Assembly: GCA_003697105.1 (NCBI GenBank)
Contig: RFFQ01000146.1
Location: forward strand, 28,020-92,019
Direction: 5' to 3'
DNA length: 64,000 bases
Origin: Gemmatimonadota bacterium
GTDB taxonomy: Bacteria; 4572-55; J002
Part shown: positions 1 through 9,700 of the stretch, in pieces
How the letters are laid out: every line of letters starts with the position of its first letter
Numbering within the stretch: the stretch's first letter is position 1
The notes under the pieces: model-generated
What the model saw: only the letters and a program-made list of their open reading frames with translations
What the model was told of the DNA's origin: nothing
The model's database searches: none
Program-made: the position numbers and the translations under genes

Positions 1-14
1 GGAATGGGTCATTG

Positions 15-1043
15 ATGCACATCTCTGATTTTGATTATCATCTGCCGGAAGACCGGATTGCGCAAGAGCCTCTCCCCGAACGGGATGCTTGCCGGTTGTT
101 GGTCTGCGACCGCGCCCGCCAGCGGTTTGAAGACCGGATTTTTCGGGATGTGGGTGATTATCTGCATCCCGGGGATGTGCTCGTGCTGAATGAAACGCGG
201 GTAATTCCGGCGCGGCTCTTCGGCCGCCTCGCTACCGGCCGGGAGATAGAAGTATTTTTGGTACATGAAGTCGAACCGGATCAATGGCACGTGTTGCTGA
301 AACCCGCTTTGAAAGCGAAAATCGGTAAAACAATCACATTTGATAAGGTCCCTCTCACCGCCACGGTGACCGATTATGCCGGACGGGGGCAACGCATCTT
401 GAAATTTGAGTATGAGGGTGATTTTAAAACATTGATCGAGTCGATTGGAAATGTACCGTTGCCTCCCTACATTCATCGTCCGCCGGTTGCTCAGGATCGG
501 GAACAGTATCAAACGGTGTATGCCCGCCAAGATGGTGCTGTAGCGGCACCTACGGCGGGATTGCATTTTACCCCGCACTTGTTAGACCGGTTAAAACAAA
601 AAGGGGTCATCATCACCTCACTGGTGTTGCATGTGGGCATCGGTACGTTTCGTCCGGTAACCGTGACCGACCCGCGAGAACATCAGATGGATAAAGAGTG
701 GTACTCCATTGGAACCGACGCGGCGGAGACGATCAACACCGCCAGAGCGAATGGGGGACGGATTATCGCCGTAGGCACGACGGTAGTACGAACGTTGGAA
801 TCAGTGGCGGATGCAGGGGGCGTCGTTCAGGCACAAACGGGCTGGACGGATATCTTTATCTATCCTCCGTACCGCTTCAAATGTGTTGACGGCTTGATCA
901 CAAACTTCCATTTACCCAAATCAACATTGTTGATGCTCGTATCGGCGTTTGCCGGTCATGAATTCACGGTAAAAGCCTATCACCATGCCGTAAATCAGCA
1001 ATACCGGTTTTACAGCTATGGTGATGCCATGCTAATTTTCTAA
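15..1043 (+). CDS. queA: S-adenosylmethionine:tRNA ribosyltransferase-isomerase
   Basis: QueA transfers and isomerises the ribosyl moiety of SAM onto 7-aminomethyl-7-deazaguanine at the tRNA wobble position, giving epoxyqueuosine; it is a cytosolic enzyme. The N-terminus (SDFDYHLPEDRIAQEPLPER) and the internal blocks DGAVAAPTAGLHFT and HVGIGTFRPV are family hallmarks, and the length (342 aa) is the usual one. ATG at 15 is preferred over the in-frame TTG at 12 because it gives the expected start MHISDFDY. The true upstream context is cut off by the window edge. The next gene begins 13 bp after the stop, so queA probably heads or belongs to an operon with the response regulator and ileS. Identification is secure. 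Confidence 0.96.
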   Translation: MHISDFDYHLPEDRIAQEPLPERDACRLLVCDRARQRFEDRIFRDVGDYLHPGDVLVLNETRVIPARLFGRLATGREIEVFLVHEVEPDQWHVLLKPALKAKIGKTITFDKVPLTATVTDYAGRGQRILKFEYEGDFKTLIESIGNVPLPPYIHRPPVAQDREQYQTVYARQDGAVAAPTAGLHFTPHLLDRLKQKGVIITSLVLHVGIGTFRPVTVTDPREHQMDKEWYSIGTDAAETINTARANGGRIIAVGTTVVRTLESVADAGGVVQAQTGWTDIFIYPPYRFKCVDGLITNFHLPKSTLLMLVSAFAGHEFTVKAYHHAVNQQYRFYSYGDAMLIF

Positions 1044-1056
1044 CGTAGGTACAGCC

Positions 1057-2481
1057 ATGACGGATTACAGCGGTTCCAAAATTTTGATAGTTGATGATGA
1101 GCAGAGCATCTGCGAATTTATGTCGATTATGCTGCGTAAAGAGGGCTATGAGGTCGTTGATACCACGAGTTCGGTAAAGGCGATTGATTTGATTGAATCG
1201 GAGCCGTTTGATGTGGTGATAACGGATATCAAGATGCCTGAAAAATCCGGAATTGAGGTATTACGGGTAGCAAAACAGGTAAATCCGCAGATGCCGGTGA
1301 TCATTATGACTGCTTATGCCACATTGGATACGGCAATTGAAGCGGTTAATCAGGGCGCATTTTATTATTTGATCAAAAAAGCACGAAACGAAGAGATCAA
1401 GCAGATCGTGCGGAATGCGTTAGAGGTCAACCGGTTACGGGCAGAAAACCGGCGGCTAAAGCGGGAATTAAAATCCCGTTCTGAGTGGAGCGGGATTATC
1501 GGCGATAGCCCCGCGATTCAAGACGTTTTGGAATTGGTGCGCAAAGTAGCGGCTTCGGAAAGCACGGTGCTGATCCGGGGTGAAAGTGGCACCGGTAAAG
1601 AACTCATTGCACAAGCAATCCATTACAACAGTGCTCGCGCCGACGGTCCCTTTGTGACGATCAATTGTGCCGCACTGCCGGAAACCTTGCTCGAAAGTGA
1701 ACTGTTTGGGCATGTAAAAGGCTCGTTTACCGGTGCGATTCGGGACAAAGAAGGGTTGTTTAGTGTTGCCCGAAATGGCACTTTTTTTCTTGATGAAATT
1801 GGGGATACACCGCCGTCAATTCAGGTGAAGTTGTTGCGGGTTTTGCAAGAGCGGGAAATTGTGCCGGTGGGGGGCACCAAGCCCCTCAAAGTGGATGTTC
1901 GGGTCATTGCCGCGACAAATGTCGATCTGGAAGAAGAGGTGCGGCGGGGTAGCTTTCGGGCAGACCTCTTTTATCGCTTGAATGTCATTCCCATCCACAT
2001 TCCGCCCCTCCGGCATCGCCGCGGGGACATCAGAGCATTGGCAGAATATTTCCTGCGGAAATACTGCAATGACAATCAGTTAGAGCCTAAAAAGATTGCA
2101 AAAGACGCCATGACGGCATTGGAAAATTACAGGTGGCCCGGCAATGTGCGCGAATTACAGAACATCATTGAACGGGCGGTAATTTTGCAAAAAGGGAGTG
2201 TTATTCAGAAGTCCGATTTACCACCACAAATACGGGGTGACCTGACAGAAGATGAGGAAACCATGTTAACCATTGATGAACGTCCCACATTGGAGGATTT
2301 GGAGCGTGAATATATCCTGCGGGTACTGACTGAGACCGATTGGAAGCTCAAAGATACCGCGGAAATATTGAAAATTGACCCGTCCACGCTCCACCGGAAG
2401 ATTAAAAAGTACGATCTGAAAAAGCAATCATCGCTCATTGATCTGCTCTCCAGCCGGATCAAGCGGCAAAAGGGAAAATAA
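1057..2481 (+). CDS. NtrC-family sigma-54 response regulator (REC-AAA+-Fis HTH)
   Basis: A 474-aa transcriptional activator of sigma-54 promoters. Residues 1-125 are a receiver with the acidic pair D13/D14 and phospho-acceptor D57 (VVITDIKMP). Residues about 150-380 are an AAA+ domain with Walker A GESGTGKE near 175-182, and the C-terminus (about 430-470) is a Fis-type helix-turn-helix (LKDTAEILKIDPSTLHRKIK). Two departures from the textbook are visible. The sigma-54 contact loop reads GSFTGA (222-227) instead of GAFTGA. The receiver's usual Lys-Pro is replaced by Lys-Lys-Ala (YYLIKKARNEE). No partner kinase is adjacent; the neighbours are queA and ileS, so its regulon cannot be read from context. 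The family assignment is firm; the target genes are unknown. Confidence 0.95.
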   Translation: MTDYSGSKILIVDDEQSICEFMSIMLRKEGYEVVDTTSSVKAIDLIESEPFDVVITDIKMPEKSGIEVLRVAKQVNPQMPVIIMTAYATLDTAIEAVNQGAFYYLIKKARNEEIKQIVRNALEVNRLRAENRRLKRELKSRSEWSGIIGDSPAIQDVLELVRKVAASESTVLIRGESGTGKELIAQAIHYNSARADGPFVTINCAALPETLLESELFGHVKGSFTGAIRDKEGLFSVARNGTFFLDEIGDTPPSIQVKLLRVLQEREIVPVGGTKPLKVDVRVIAATNVDLEEEVRRGSFRADLFYRLNVIPIHIPPLRHRRGDIRALAEYFLRKYCNDNQLEPKKIAKDAMTALENYRWPGNVRELQNIIERAVILQKGSVIQKSDLPPQIRGDLTEDEETMLTIDERPTLEDLEREYILRVLTETDWKLKDTAEILKIDPSTLHRKIKKYDLKKQSSLIDLLSSRIKRQKGK

Positions 2482-2516
2482 TCTACTACTTAAACATTAT
2501 GAAGGAGAAGGTTTCA

Positions 2517-5270
2517 ATGGAGTATAAACAGACCATCAATCTACCCAAGACATCGTTCGGGATGAAAGCGAATTTACCCCAGCGCGAACCCGAACGGTTG
2601 AAAAAGTGGGATGAGATGAAAATTTACGAAGCTATTCTGGAAAATCGGAAAGGTGCCCCCAAATATATCTTGCATGATGGACCCCCCTATGCCAATGGCA
2701 ACATCCATTTGGGGCATGCGCTGAACAAAATCTTGAAAGATTTTGTCGTCAAATACAAGGCAATGTCTGGGTTTTATGCGCCCTATGTACCCGGTTGGGA
2801 TTGTCATGGTTTGCCTATCGAGCATGAGGTCAGTAAAAAGTTGGGCAAAGAAAAACTGGCACAGATGGAAAAAATTCACGTCCGGCAGGAATGCCGCCGG
2901 TACGCGAATAAGTTTATCGACAAACAACGAAAAAGCTTTATCCGGTTGGGAGTATTTGGGGATTGGTTCAACCCGTACGTGACCATGAGCAACATCTATG
3001 AAGCTCGGATTGTACAGGCATTTGCGGAATTTGTCCGTAAGGGTTTGGTTTACAAGGGGTTGCGTCCGGTACATTGGTGTCCGCACTGCCGTACCGCGTT
3101 GGCAGATGCCGAAGTTGAATATCAGAAACATACTTCACCTTCCGTGTTTGTCAAGTTTCCGGTGGTGAATCAGGATTATTCCATGTTGATCTGGACGACC
3201 ACTCCGTGGACCCTGCCGGCAAATGTAGCGGTCTGCCTTCATCCCGATTTCAACTATCGCTTTGTAAAGGTGGGGGATGAAAAATATCTTCTTTCGGAAG
3301 ACCGTATTGAGGGAGCAATGGAAGAGTTGGGCATCACGGATTACGAAATTGTCGGCGAACCGGTGCGCGGTGCCGAATTTGAACATTTAGTGTGTGAACA
3401 CCCCTTTAAATATCGTCATTCAAAAGTGATTTTGGGTACTCACGTAACCAATGAGGCGGGTACAGGTTGTGTTCATACCGCTCCTGGACACGGTGCGGAG
3501 GACTTCCACATTGGACAACACTACGGTTTACCGGTGGTCAATCCGGTGGATGATGCCGGCTGTTTTATGGTCGAAGTGGCAGAATTCCAGGGACAATATG
3601 TGCAAGATGCAAATCGCGGGATTGTGGATAAATTGGTCCGCGAGGGTGTGATTATTCACCATACCTCGTTTGAGCATTCTTACCCCCATTGCTGGCGCTG
3701 CCATACACCGGTTATTTTTCGGGCAACGGAGCAATGGTTTATCCGGGTGAGCGAAAAAGCATTTCTGAATACCGTCTTGGAAGAGATCAAAGCGACAGAG
3801 TGGGTGCCCAAATGGGGTGAAGAGCGCATCCGGTTGATGGTTCAAGACCGTCCCGATTGGTGTGTGTCGCGCCAACGGTCGTGGGGAGTTCCCATTCCGG
3901 TAGTGAATTGCCAGCAATGTGGCGAAGCCCATCTGGATGTGCGCGTGATCGATAAATTTGCCGAGCTCTCATTGGAAGAAGGGAATGATTGCTGGTTCTC
4001 CCATCCGGTGGAAGACTTTCTACCCGAAGGATTTGCCTGTGCCTGTGGTTCGACGGATTTCAGTGCCGGACAAGATATTCTGGATGTCTGGTTTGATAGT
4101 GGTGTCAGCCATTATGCCGTGCTGGAGACCCGCGAGGATCATCATTGGCCCGCCGATATGTATCTGGAAGGTCAAGACCAATACCGGGGATGGTTCCAAA
4201 CCTCCTTGTTAGCCGCGGTAGGTCTTCGCAATTCTGCCCCTTACAAAACGGTGTTAACTCATGGCTTTACAGTCGATGAGTTTGGACGTGCCATGTCAAA
4301 ATCAAAGGAGAACGGTGTCGATCCCCAAGACATTATCAAACAATACGGCGCCGATATTTTGCGCATGTGGGTTGCCTCCACCGATTATCGTACAGAGATG
4401 GTGTTCTCTGAGGGTATTCTCAAGCAAAATATTGATGTGTACCGGCGTATCCGCAATACCGCACGTTTCCTGTTAGGGAATTTGTCCGATTTTGACCCCC
4501 AACAGCACTGGGTGGATTATGCCGACCTGACTGAAATCGATCAATGGGCACTTGCCCGCTTGCAATGGCTGATTGCCCGTATCGATAAAGCGTACGAAAC
4601 CTATGAATTTCACCGCGTATATCACACCTTGCATAATTACTGTGCCAATGATTTGGGTGGATTTTATCTGGATGTGATGAAAGACCGGCTTTATTGTGAT
4701 GGCACGGATTGGCAGACGCGGCGGGGCACACAAACGGTGCTCTATGAAATTGTCACCGTGTTGGCACGCCTGATGGCGCCGATTTTGGTCTTTACCGCAG
4801 AGGAAATTTGGGAGAACATCCCCAATCGGGACGATTCGTCCGCAAGTGTGCATCTGACCCGTTTGCCGGAACCGAATGATGAAATGTATGATAACGCGCT
4901 ACTGGATCGCTGGTCTGAAGTGATGAAAATCCGTTCCGAAGTGCTCAAACCGCTGGAAAAACTACGGCAGGAAAAGACCATCGGCTCCAGCTTGGAGGCG
5001 AATGTCACGCTTTATGTAGGTAGTGAACGTCTGCGTAACCTGTTGGCTGATTTGGATTTGAATCAATTGTTGATCGTCTCTCATGCCGCGGTTGAACCGT
5101 TTGACGCCCAAGATGGTATCTGGCTGAGTGAGGAAATCAATGATTTTGGTGTCCAGATCACCAAAGCTACCGGTGAAAAGTGCGAACGTTGCTGGAATTA
5201 TCGTGATTCTGTCGGGCAGAGTGAAGCACACCCCACATTGTGTGACCGTTGTGAAAAAGCTGTGAGTTGA
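2517..5270 (+). CDS. ileS: Isoleucyl-tRNA synthetase
   Basis: Class I aminoacyl-tRNA synthetase that charges tRNA-Ile. The HIGH motif is HLGH at residues 64-67. The KMSKS loop reads AMSKS near residues 592-596. The CP1 editing region contains HTAPGHGAEDF. The C-terminus carries the two CxxC pairs of the bacterial IleRS zinc finger (CERCWNY...CDRCEK). At 917 aa it has the normal bacterial length. The ATG at 2517 is chosen over the one at 2499 because gaaggagaag (2501-2510) lies between them and is correctly spaced only for 2517. It follows the sigma-54 regulator by 35 bp. A strong hairpin lies just downstream. Identification is secure. Confidence 0.97.
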   Translation: MEYKQTINLPKTSFGMKANLPQREPERLKKWDEMKIYEAILENRKGAPKYILHDGPPYANGNIHLGHALNKILKDFVVKYKAMSGFYAPYVPGWDCHGLPIEHEVSKKLGKEKLAQMEKIHVRQECRRYANKFIDKQRKSFIRLGVFGDWFNPYVTMSNIYEARIVQAFAEFVRKGLVYKGLRPVHWCPHCRTALADAEVEYQKHTSPSVFVKFPVVNQDYSMLIWTTTPWTLPANVAVCLHPDFNYRFVKVGDEKYLLSEDRIEGAMEELGITDYEIVGEPVRGAEFEHLVCEHPFKYRHSKVILGTHVTNEAGTGCVHTAPGHGAEDFHIGQHYGLPVVNPVDDAGCFMVEVAEFQGQYVQDANRGIVDKLVREGVIIHHTSFEHSYPHCWRCHTPVIFRATEQWFIRVSEKAFLNTVLEEIKATEWVPKWGEERIRLMVQDRPDWCVSRQRSWGVPIPVVNCQQCGEAHLDVRVIDKFAELSLEEGNDCWFSHPVEDFLPEGFACACGSTDFSAGQDILDVWFDSGVSHYAVLETREDHHWPADMYLEGQDQYRGWFQTSLLAAVGLRNSAPYKTVLTHGFTVDEFGRAMSKSKENGVDPQDIIKQYGADILRMWVASTDYRTEMVFSEGILKQNIDVYRRIRNTARFLLGNLSDFDPQQHWVDYADLTEIDQWALARLQWLIARIDKAYETYEFHRVYHTLHNYCANDLGGFYLDVMKDRLYCDGTDWQTRRGTQTVLYEIVTVLARLMAPILVFTAEEIWENIPNRDDSSASVHLTRLPEPNDEMYDNALLDRWSEVMKIRSEVLKPLEKLRQEKTIGSSLEANVTLYVGSERLRNLLADLDLNQLLIVSHAAVEPFDAQDGIWLSEEINDFGVQITKATGEKCERCWNYRDSVGQSEAHPTLCDRCEKAVS

Positions 5271-5286
5271 TCGATCTTCCGTTCCG

Positions 5287-5312
5287 AAGGCGAGGATTCA
5301 AATCCTCGCCTT
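5287..5312. terminator. Perfect 12-bp hairpin after ileS
   Basis: aaggcgaggatt (5287-5298) and aatcctcgcctt (5301-5312) are exact reverse complements around a 2-nt centre, so a stable stem-loop forms 17 bp after the ileS stop. There is no long T-tract on either side. Its position, between ileS and a minus-strand barrel-like reading frame ending at 5337, suits a bidirectional terminator. A tRNA T-arm was considered and rejected. Confidence 0.55.
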
Positions 5313-5336
5313 CCATGTTCGTATTTTCGGCGATTT

Positions 5337-5600
5337 TCAGGGTAGCTCTGCGGGCAACGCGCTCTTTGAGACAAACTGGAGGTGTACGCCAAAAGCCGCA
5401 TCCCGGAAATTTGGATTGTGAAGCCCAAAGATAAAAGCACCCCGAAATTTATACTCACCGCTAGCATTATCAAGGTTACAATAACGCCGTTTAATCTCCA
5501 GCATTCCCAGATGTGAACCGAACCCTAAAAGCAAATCCTTGGTTAATTTTTCTGCTATTCCCCATCTGAAATGTGCATTTTCGACCCGGAGCGATGGTAA
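5337..5600 (-). pseudogene. Possible remnant of an outer-membrane beta-barrel gene (C-terminal part)
   Basis: The minus strand here encodes an open stretch of about 88 residues that looks protein-like rather than random. It has alternating hydrophobic/polar segments such as LTKDLLLGFGSHLGMLEIK and GEYKFRGAFIFGL, and an aromatic-terminated strand, FGVHLQF, shortly before the stop. This resembles the last strands of PorV/PorQ-type barrels. It converges on ileS with the hairpin at 5287-5312 between them. No start or signal peptide is visible, and its upstream part overlaps the 5' end of pgeF. If real, it is a truncated remnant. It could also be chance, since the open frame continues antisense to pgeF. 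Confidence 0.25.
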
Positions 5601-6288
5601 TTTATCTCCTTTAAGAGGTGCTGACCGTAGCACGGCGTTGCCACGGGCACGTTTATTTTTGCAACGCCACCAAATTGATCCCCACCGGACGGTCAAATGC
5701 CGTTTATCGCATGGGACAAGGATCACTCCGGTATCGCTATCTGATGGCGGTCGGGGGATCATTGAGGGTCGTGAACCGATTGATGCTACGGATGGGCTAA
5801 TTACGTCTCATCCGGGTCTGTTTTTGTATCTGATCACGGCGGATTGCCTACCGGTTTTGGTGGTGGACCCGGTTCAAAGGGTTGTCGGGATCGCCCATGC
5901 CGGCTGGCGAGGTACGGCGGCGGATATTGCCGGGAAGTTGATTCGCCAGATGCAGATGGCTTATCACGTTGACCCGGCGCATATCCACGTGCTTATCGGT
6001 CCCGCGATTTGCAGTCAATGTTACGAAGTCGGGCAAGATGTACGAGATGTGTTTCAACAGCAATTTGCGTTCGATCCGAAGTTGATTTTTAGCTCCAAAC
6101 TCAATGGTAAATTTGATTTGGATTTAATCCGGGCAAACCGGTTACAGTTGCAGGCGGCGGGGGTTCCGGCGGCTCAGATTTTTGAGACCGGCATCTGCAC
6201 TAAAGAATATTCTGACCGGTATTATAGTGTCCGAGCGGAAGGCTTGGAAACCGGGCGGTTTGCTAGTGTGATTGGCTTCACCGCTTGA
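5539..6288 (+). CDS. pgeF: PgeF/YfiH family (multicopper-oxidase-like, LACC1 family) protein
   Basis: Member of the DUF152/LACC1 family. Characterised members act as purine nucleoside phosphorylase/adenosine deaminase or as a peptidoglycan editing factor in the cytoplasm. The three conserved zinc/catalytic residues are present: H58 in LSHGT, C103 in TADCLPV and H120 in AHAGWRG. GPAICSQCYEVG follows as expected. The only start that keeps the family's N-terminal block (PHLKCAFSTRSDG) is TTG at 5539, and no clear ribosome site precedes it, so the exact start is uncertain. The 5' end overlaps the antisense barrel-like remnant. Family call firm; biochemical role inferred from the family only. Confidence 0.88.
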   Translation: MVNFSAIPHLKCAFSTRSDGNLSPLRGADRSTALPRARLFLQRHQIDPHRTVKCRLSHGTRITPVSLSDGGRGIIEGREPIDATDGLITSHPGLFLYLITADCLPVLVVDPVQRVVGIAHAGWRGTAADIAGKLIRQMQMAYHVDPAHIHVLIGPAICSQCYEVGQDVRDVFQQQFAFDPKLIFSSKLNGKFDLDLIRANRLQLQAAGVPAAQIFETGICTKEYSDRYYSVRAEGLETGRFASVIGFTA

Positions 6289-6296
6289 GTTTGGTA

Positions 6297-6325
6297 TTGA
6301 CTTCATTTGATAAATCATGTATATA
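6297..6325 (+). promoter_or_regulatory. Sigma-70-type promoter for the ferredoxin gene
   Basis: TTGACT (6297-6302), a 17-bp spacer and TATATA (6320-6325). It lies 60 bp upstream of the ferredoxin start and just after the pgeF stop. The same TTGAC-N17-TA architecture recurs elsewhere in this window. Confidence 0.7.
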
Positions 6326-6385
6326 CAGCCGGAATTTGTGCGGCAACATTCCCTTAATTTTCTTCAGCGTAGGAGGTGCTAACTC

Positions 6386-6679
6386 ATGGCATATATCATT
6401 ACAGAACCGTGTGTCGGTGTGAAAGATAAAGCGTGTGTAGCGGTCTGTCCGGTGGATTGTATTTATGAAATTGAGGATATGCTTTTTATCCATACTGATG
6501 AATGCGTGGATTGCTCTGCCTGTGAGCCGGAATGTCCGGTGGAAGCTATTTTTGAAGAAGATGAAGTCCCGGAAAAATGGGCGGCATATACAAAGTTAAA
6601 TTATGATTTATCAGCGATGCAAGATGAAGGAAATACGGATATGGCAACCGTAAAAGGTATGGATTTGCTGGGTAAATAA
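6386..6679 (+). CDS. Seven-iron-type ferredoxin (3Fe-4S/4Fe-4S), FdxA-like
   Basis: A 97-aa soluble electron carrier. The N-terminal cluster motif has C9, C17, C21-Pro and C25 (the Cx7Cx3CP pattern of Azotobacter-type 7Fe ferredoxins). The second motif is CVDCSACEPECP. This arrangement is known to hold one 3Fe-4S and one 4Fe-4S cluster. A strong Shine-Dalgarno (aggaggtg at 6371) fixes the ATG. The gene is monocistronic, with its own promoter at 6297 and a strong terminator at 6702. Redox partners are not evident from the neighbours. Confidence 0.94.
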   Translation: MAYIITEPCVGVKDKACVAVCPVDCIYEIEDMLFIHTDECVDCSACEPECPVEAIFEEDEVPEKWAAYTKLNYDLSAMQDEGNTDMATVKGMDLLGK

Positions 6680-6701
6680 TATCGGTTAGCATTTCATTAC
6701 A

Positions 6702-6743
6702 AAAAAACCGCACCGGTTACTCCCAAAGCCGGTGCGGTTTTTT
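6702..6743. terminator. Strong bidirectional terminator
   Basis: aaaaaaccgcaccgg (6702-6716) pairs perfectly with ccggtgcggtttttt (6729-6743), a 15-bp arm with A/T tracts on both flanks. It separates the ferredoxin gene from the convergent PKD gene and can serve both strands. Confidence 0.93.
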
Positions 6744-6765
6744 GTATGTGGCGGCATTTTTCGGG

Positions 6766-9700
6766 TTATTCACGTTTACGCAAATCGATAATCGGTTGGG
6801 CGTTTGCCGTTACTTGTAAGGTATCCATTTGTTTGTTGCAGAGGGTACCGGTGTCATCTTCTACGGTTAATGTAACGGTGTACACCCCCGGTTTTTCATA
6901 CTCATGGGTTACTTCCACGCCTTTGCCTGTATGGCCGTCCCCAAAATTCCAATAATAACTTAGATTGTCCCCATCAATATCGTAAGATTGGCTGCCATCA
7001 AAGGTCAGAGCACAGTTTGCGGTTTTCACACACGTGACCCGATCGTCACCGGCAATAGCAACCGGTGGGGTATTGGCTTTAATCGTTTTTGTGACGATGG
7101 TGGTGTTACATGCGCCGGTGGTGTTATCCGTCACACGCAAGGTCACAGTATAATGCCCTGCTTTGGCGAAAGTATGGGTCGCGGTTTTGCCTGAAACTTC
7201 CGGCGATCCATCCCCAAAATCCCAAAAGTAGCCGGTGATTTGCCCGTCGGAATCGGTGGAGGCGGCGGCATTCACTTCAAACGAGCTACCCGGACAGACG
7301 GAGGAAGGTGCGTCAATCTTCGCCAATGGCGGATTGTTGATGGAGACCTGCTTGACGTCTGTTGCCCGTCCAGAAGACAAGCCCGAATTATCGGTAACGG
7401 TCAAAATCACTTGATATACCCCCGGTTGCTTATAGGTATGCGTTGGTGCTACACCGGTTTGAGTCGGTGACCCGTCCCCAAAATTCCATTCGTATAAAAT
7501 GATTGTCCCGTCGGGATCCACCGACTGGGAGCCGTCAAATTGCACCGTCAAATCGCAGAGGCCATCAATATCCGGACCCGCATCCGCGACGGGTGGGGCA
7601 TTGACTGTCACGGTGAGTTGATCGATTGCCATGCTGCAATCCAGACCGGAATTATCTTCAACGGAAAGTGTTACCGTGTATCGCCCCGGTTCGCCATATT
7701 TATGGGTCGTACTTACCCCTTCGACCGGTTTGGAGCCATCCCCGAAATCCCAGCGGTACACCTTGATGTACCCGTCCCTATCAAAAGATTGCCCGCCGTT
7801 GACCGCAATTTCCTGATTCGGATTGACCAATTTATCATCTCCGGCAACAGCAACGGGTAAATCATTGACCAGAACAGTCTTAGAGATGTTACTCTTCGAG
7901 CAGGGCAACCCTCGTCCATCATCCACGGTGACAATGACTTTATAACGTCCCGGGGATTGGTAAATATGGGTCGTGGATAAGCCGGTACCCGTGTTTCCGT
8001 CGCCAAAATCCCATGTAGCTGTTAGGGGATCACCATCTGCATCAGTGGAGGCGGTGGCATCAAAGGAAGTGATTGCACCCACGCAAGTGTACTGCAACCG
8101 TTCGCCAATGTTCGGCGTGGGGGGTGCATTGATGGTTACTTGAGTTTTTGCAAAGGATTGGTTCATTTTTGTGTCGGAATTATCGGTAACGATCAGCGTT
8201 ACGTCATATGTGCCGGGTTGTTCATACAAATGGACGACTTTTGCACCTTTGCCGGTTTGCCCGTCGCCGAAATCCCACTGATAATCCATGATCATGCCGT
8301 CAGGGTCACTGGACCCGGAGGCGTTCAATTCTACCCGCCCGCTACAGACTACCTGTGACGGGTTCACCTTAGCCACCGGTGGATAGTTGATTACCACGAG
8401 CATTGTATCCCGGTCAAACCCTTCCGGTAGCCCGCTATCATCTCGCACGGTTAAAATTGCCTGATATTGCCCGGATTCTGCATACGGGTGGGTGACGATT
8501 TTCCCCGTTTCCACCGGTGAGCCATCCCCAAAATCCCACTCGTAACTCACGATGTTGCCATCTCGATCCGAGGAAGAGGAGCCATCAAACGTGATCTCTT
8601 GTCCGACGTGTCCGATTTGCATTCCTTCGGTCAGGGCTTCCGGGGGATAGTTGACGGTCACTGTGAGTTCGTCGGTGTCGTTACTGCACGGACCTAACGC
8701 CGTATTTTTTACGGAAAGTGTGACCTGATATTGCCCCGGTTTGCGATAGATGTGTGTTGCTGTCATGCCTTCCACCGGATCGGAAAGGTCGCCAAATGTC
8801 CATTTGTAGGTCAATGGGTATTGATTCGGGTCTTGAGACCGTTCACCGCTAAAATGAACTTCTTGTCCTACACTGACCAAGCGGTCTTCACCGGCATCGG
8901 CGGTGGGGGCGCTCTCTACGGTGATCGTTGCGGTATCGGTATCAATGGCGCAAGGTGTTTCGGAATTATCTTGAACCGTCAACACCACGTGGTAAACGCC
9001 GGGCGCAGCATAGGTGTAGGTGGGTGAAAGTTCTTCCACGGGCGCTGTTCCATCGCCGAAATCCCAAATATAGTTGAAGAGTTCCCCGTCTGGGTCAAAA
9101 GAGCCGCTGGCATCAAAAAAGATAGATTGACCAAGGCAGACCGTTCGATCCGGACCGGCTTCTGCCACGGGGGAGGAATTGATCCCGACGGTAATCTCCG
9201 CAAAATGGGTATTGCATTCGGACGGCGAATCATCCAACACCACCAGTTTGACCTTATAAACACCGGGTTGTTCATAGGTGTGTGTGGGTTGGGGTCCTTT
9301 ACCGACGGCACCATCGCCAAAATACCAGAGATACTCCATGATGACTCCGTCTGGATCGATTGATTGGCGCCCGTCAAATCGAACGGTTTTCTCACAAGAG
9401 ACGATATTTTCACCGGCGTTGGCTACCGGCGGTTCGTTGACAAACACGACCATGCCATCAGTATTGGTGTTACATTCGGTATCGGAATTATCGGTAACAA
9501 CTAGCCGTACATTATACGAGCCGGATTTTTCATAAGTATGTTCCACAATCGCACCTTCTGCCGAGTTTCCATCACCAAAATACCACATGTATTGGGTGAT
9601 AGTGCCATCGCGGTCATAGGACTTCGTGCCGTCAAAGCGGATCGTTTCGCCGACGCAGGAATAACGGGATGTACCGGCTTCGGCGACAGGTGGCTCATTG

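Noticed and set aside
5281-5316. tRNA 3' end (T-arm-like ggattcaaatcc followed by cca)
   Set aside because: The loop would be 6 or 8 nt rather than 7, no D- or anticodon arm precedes it, and the 12-bp perfect stem fits a hairpin better.
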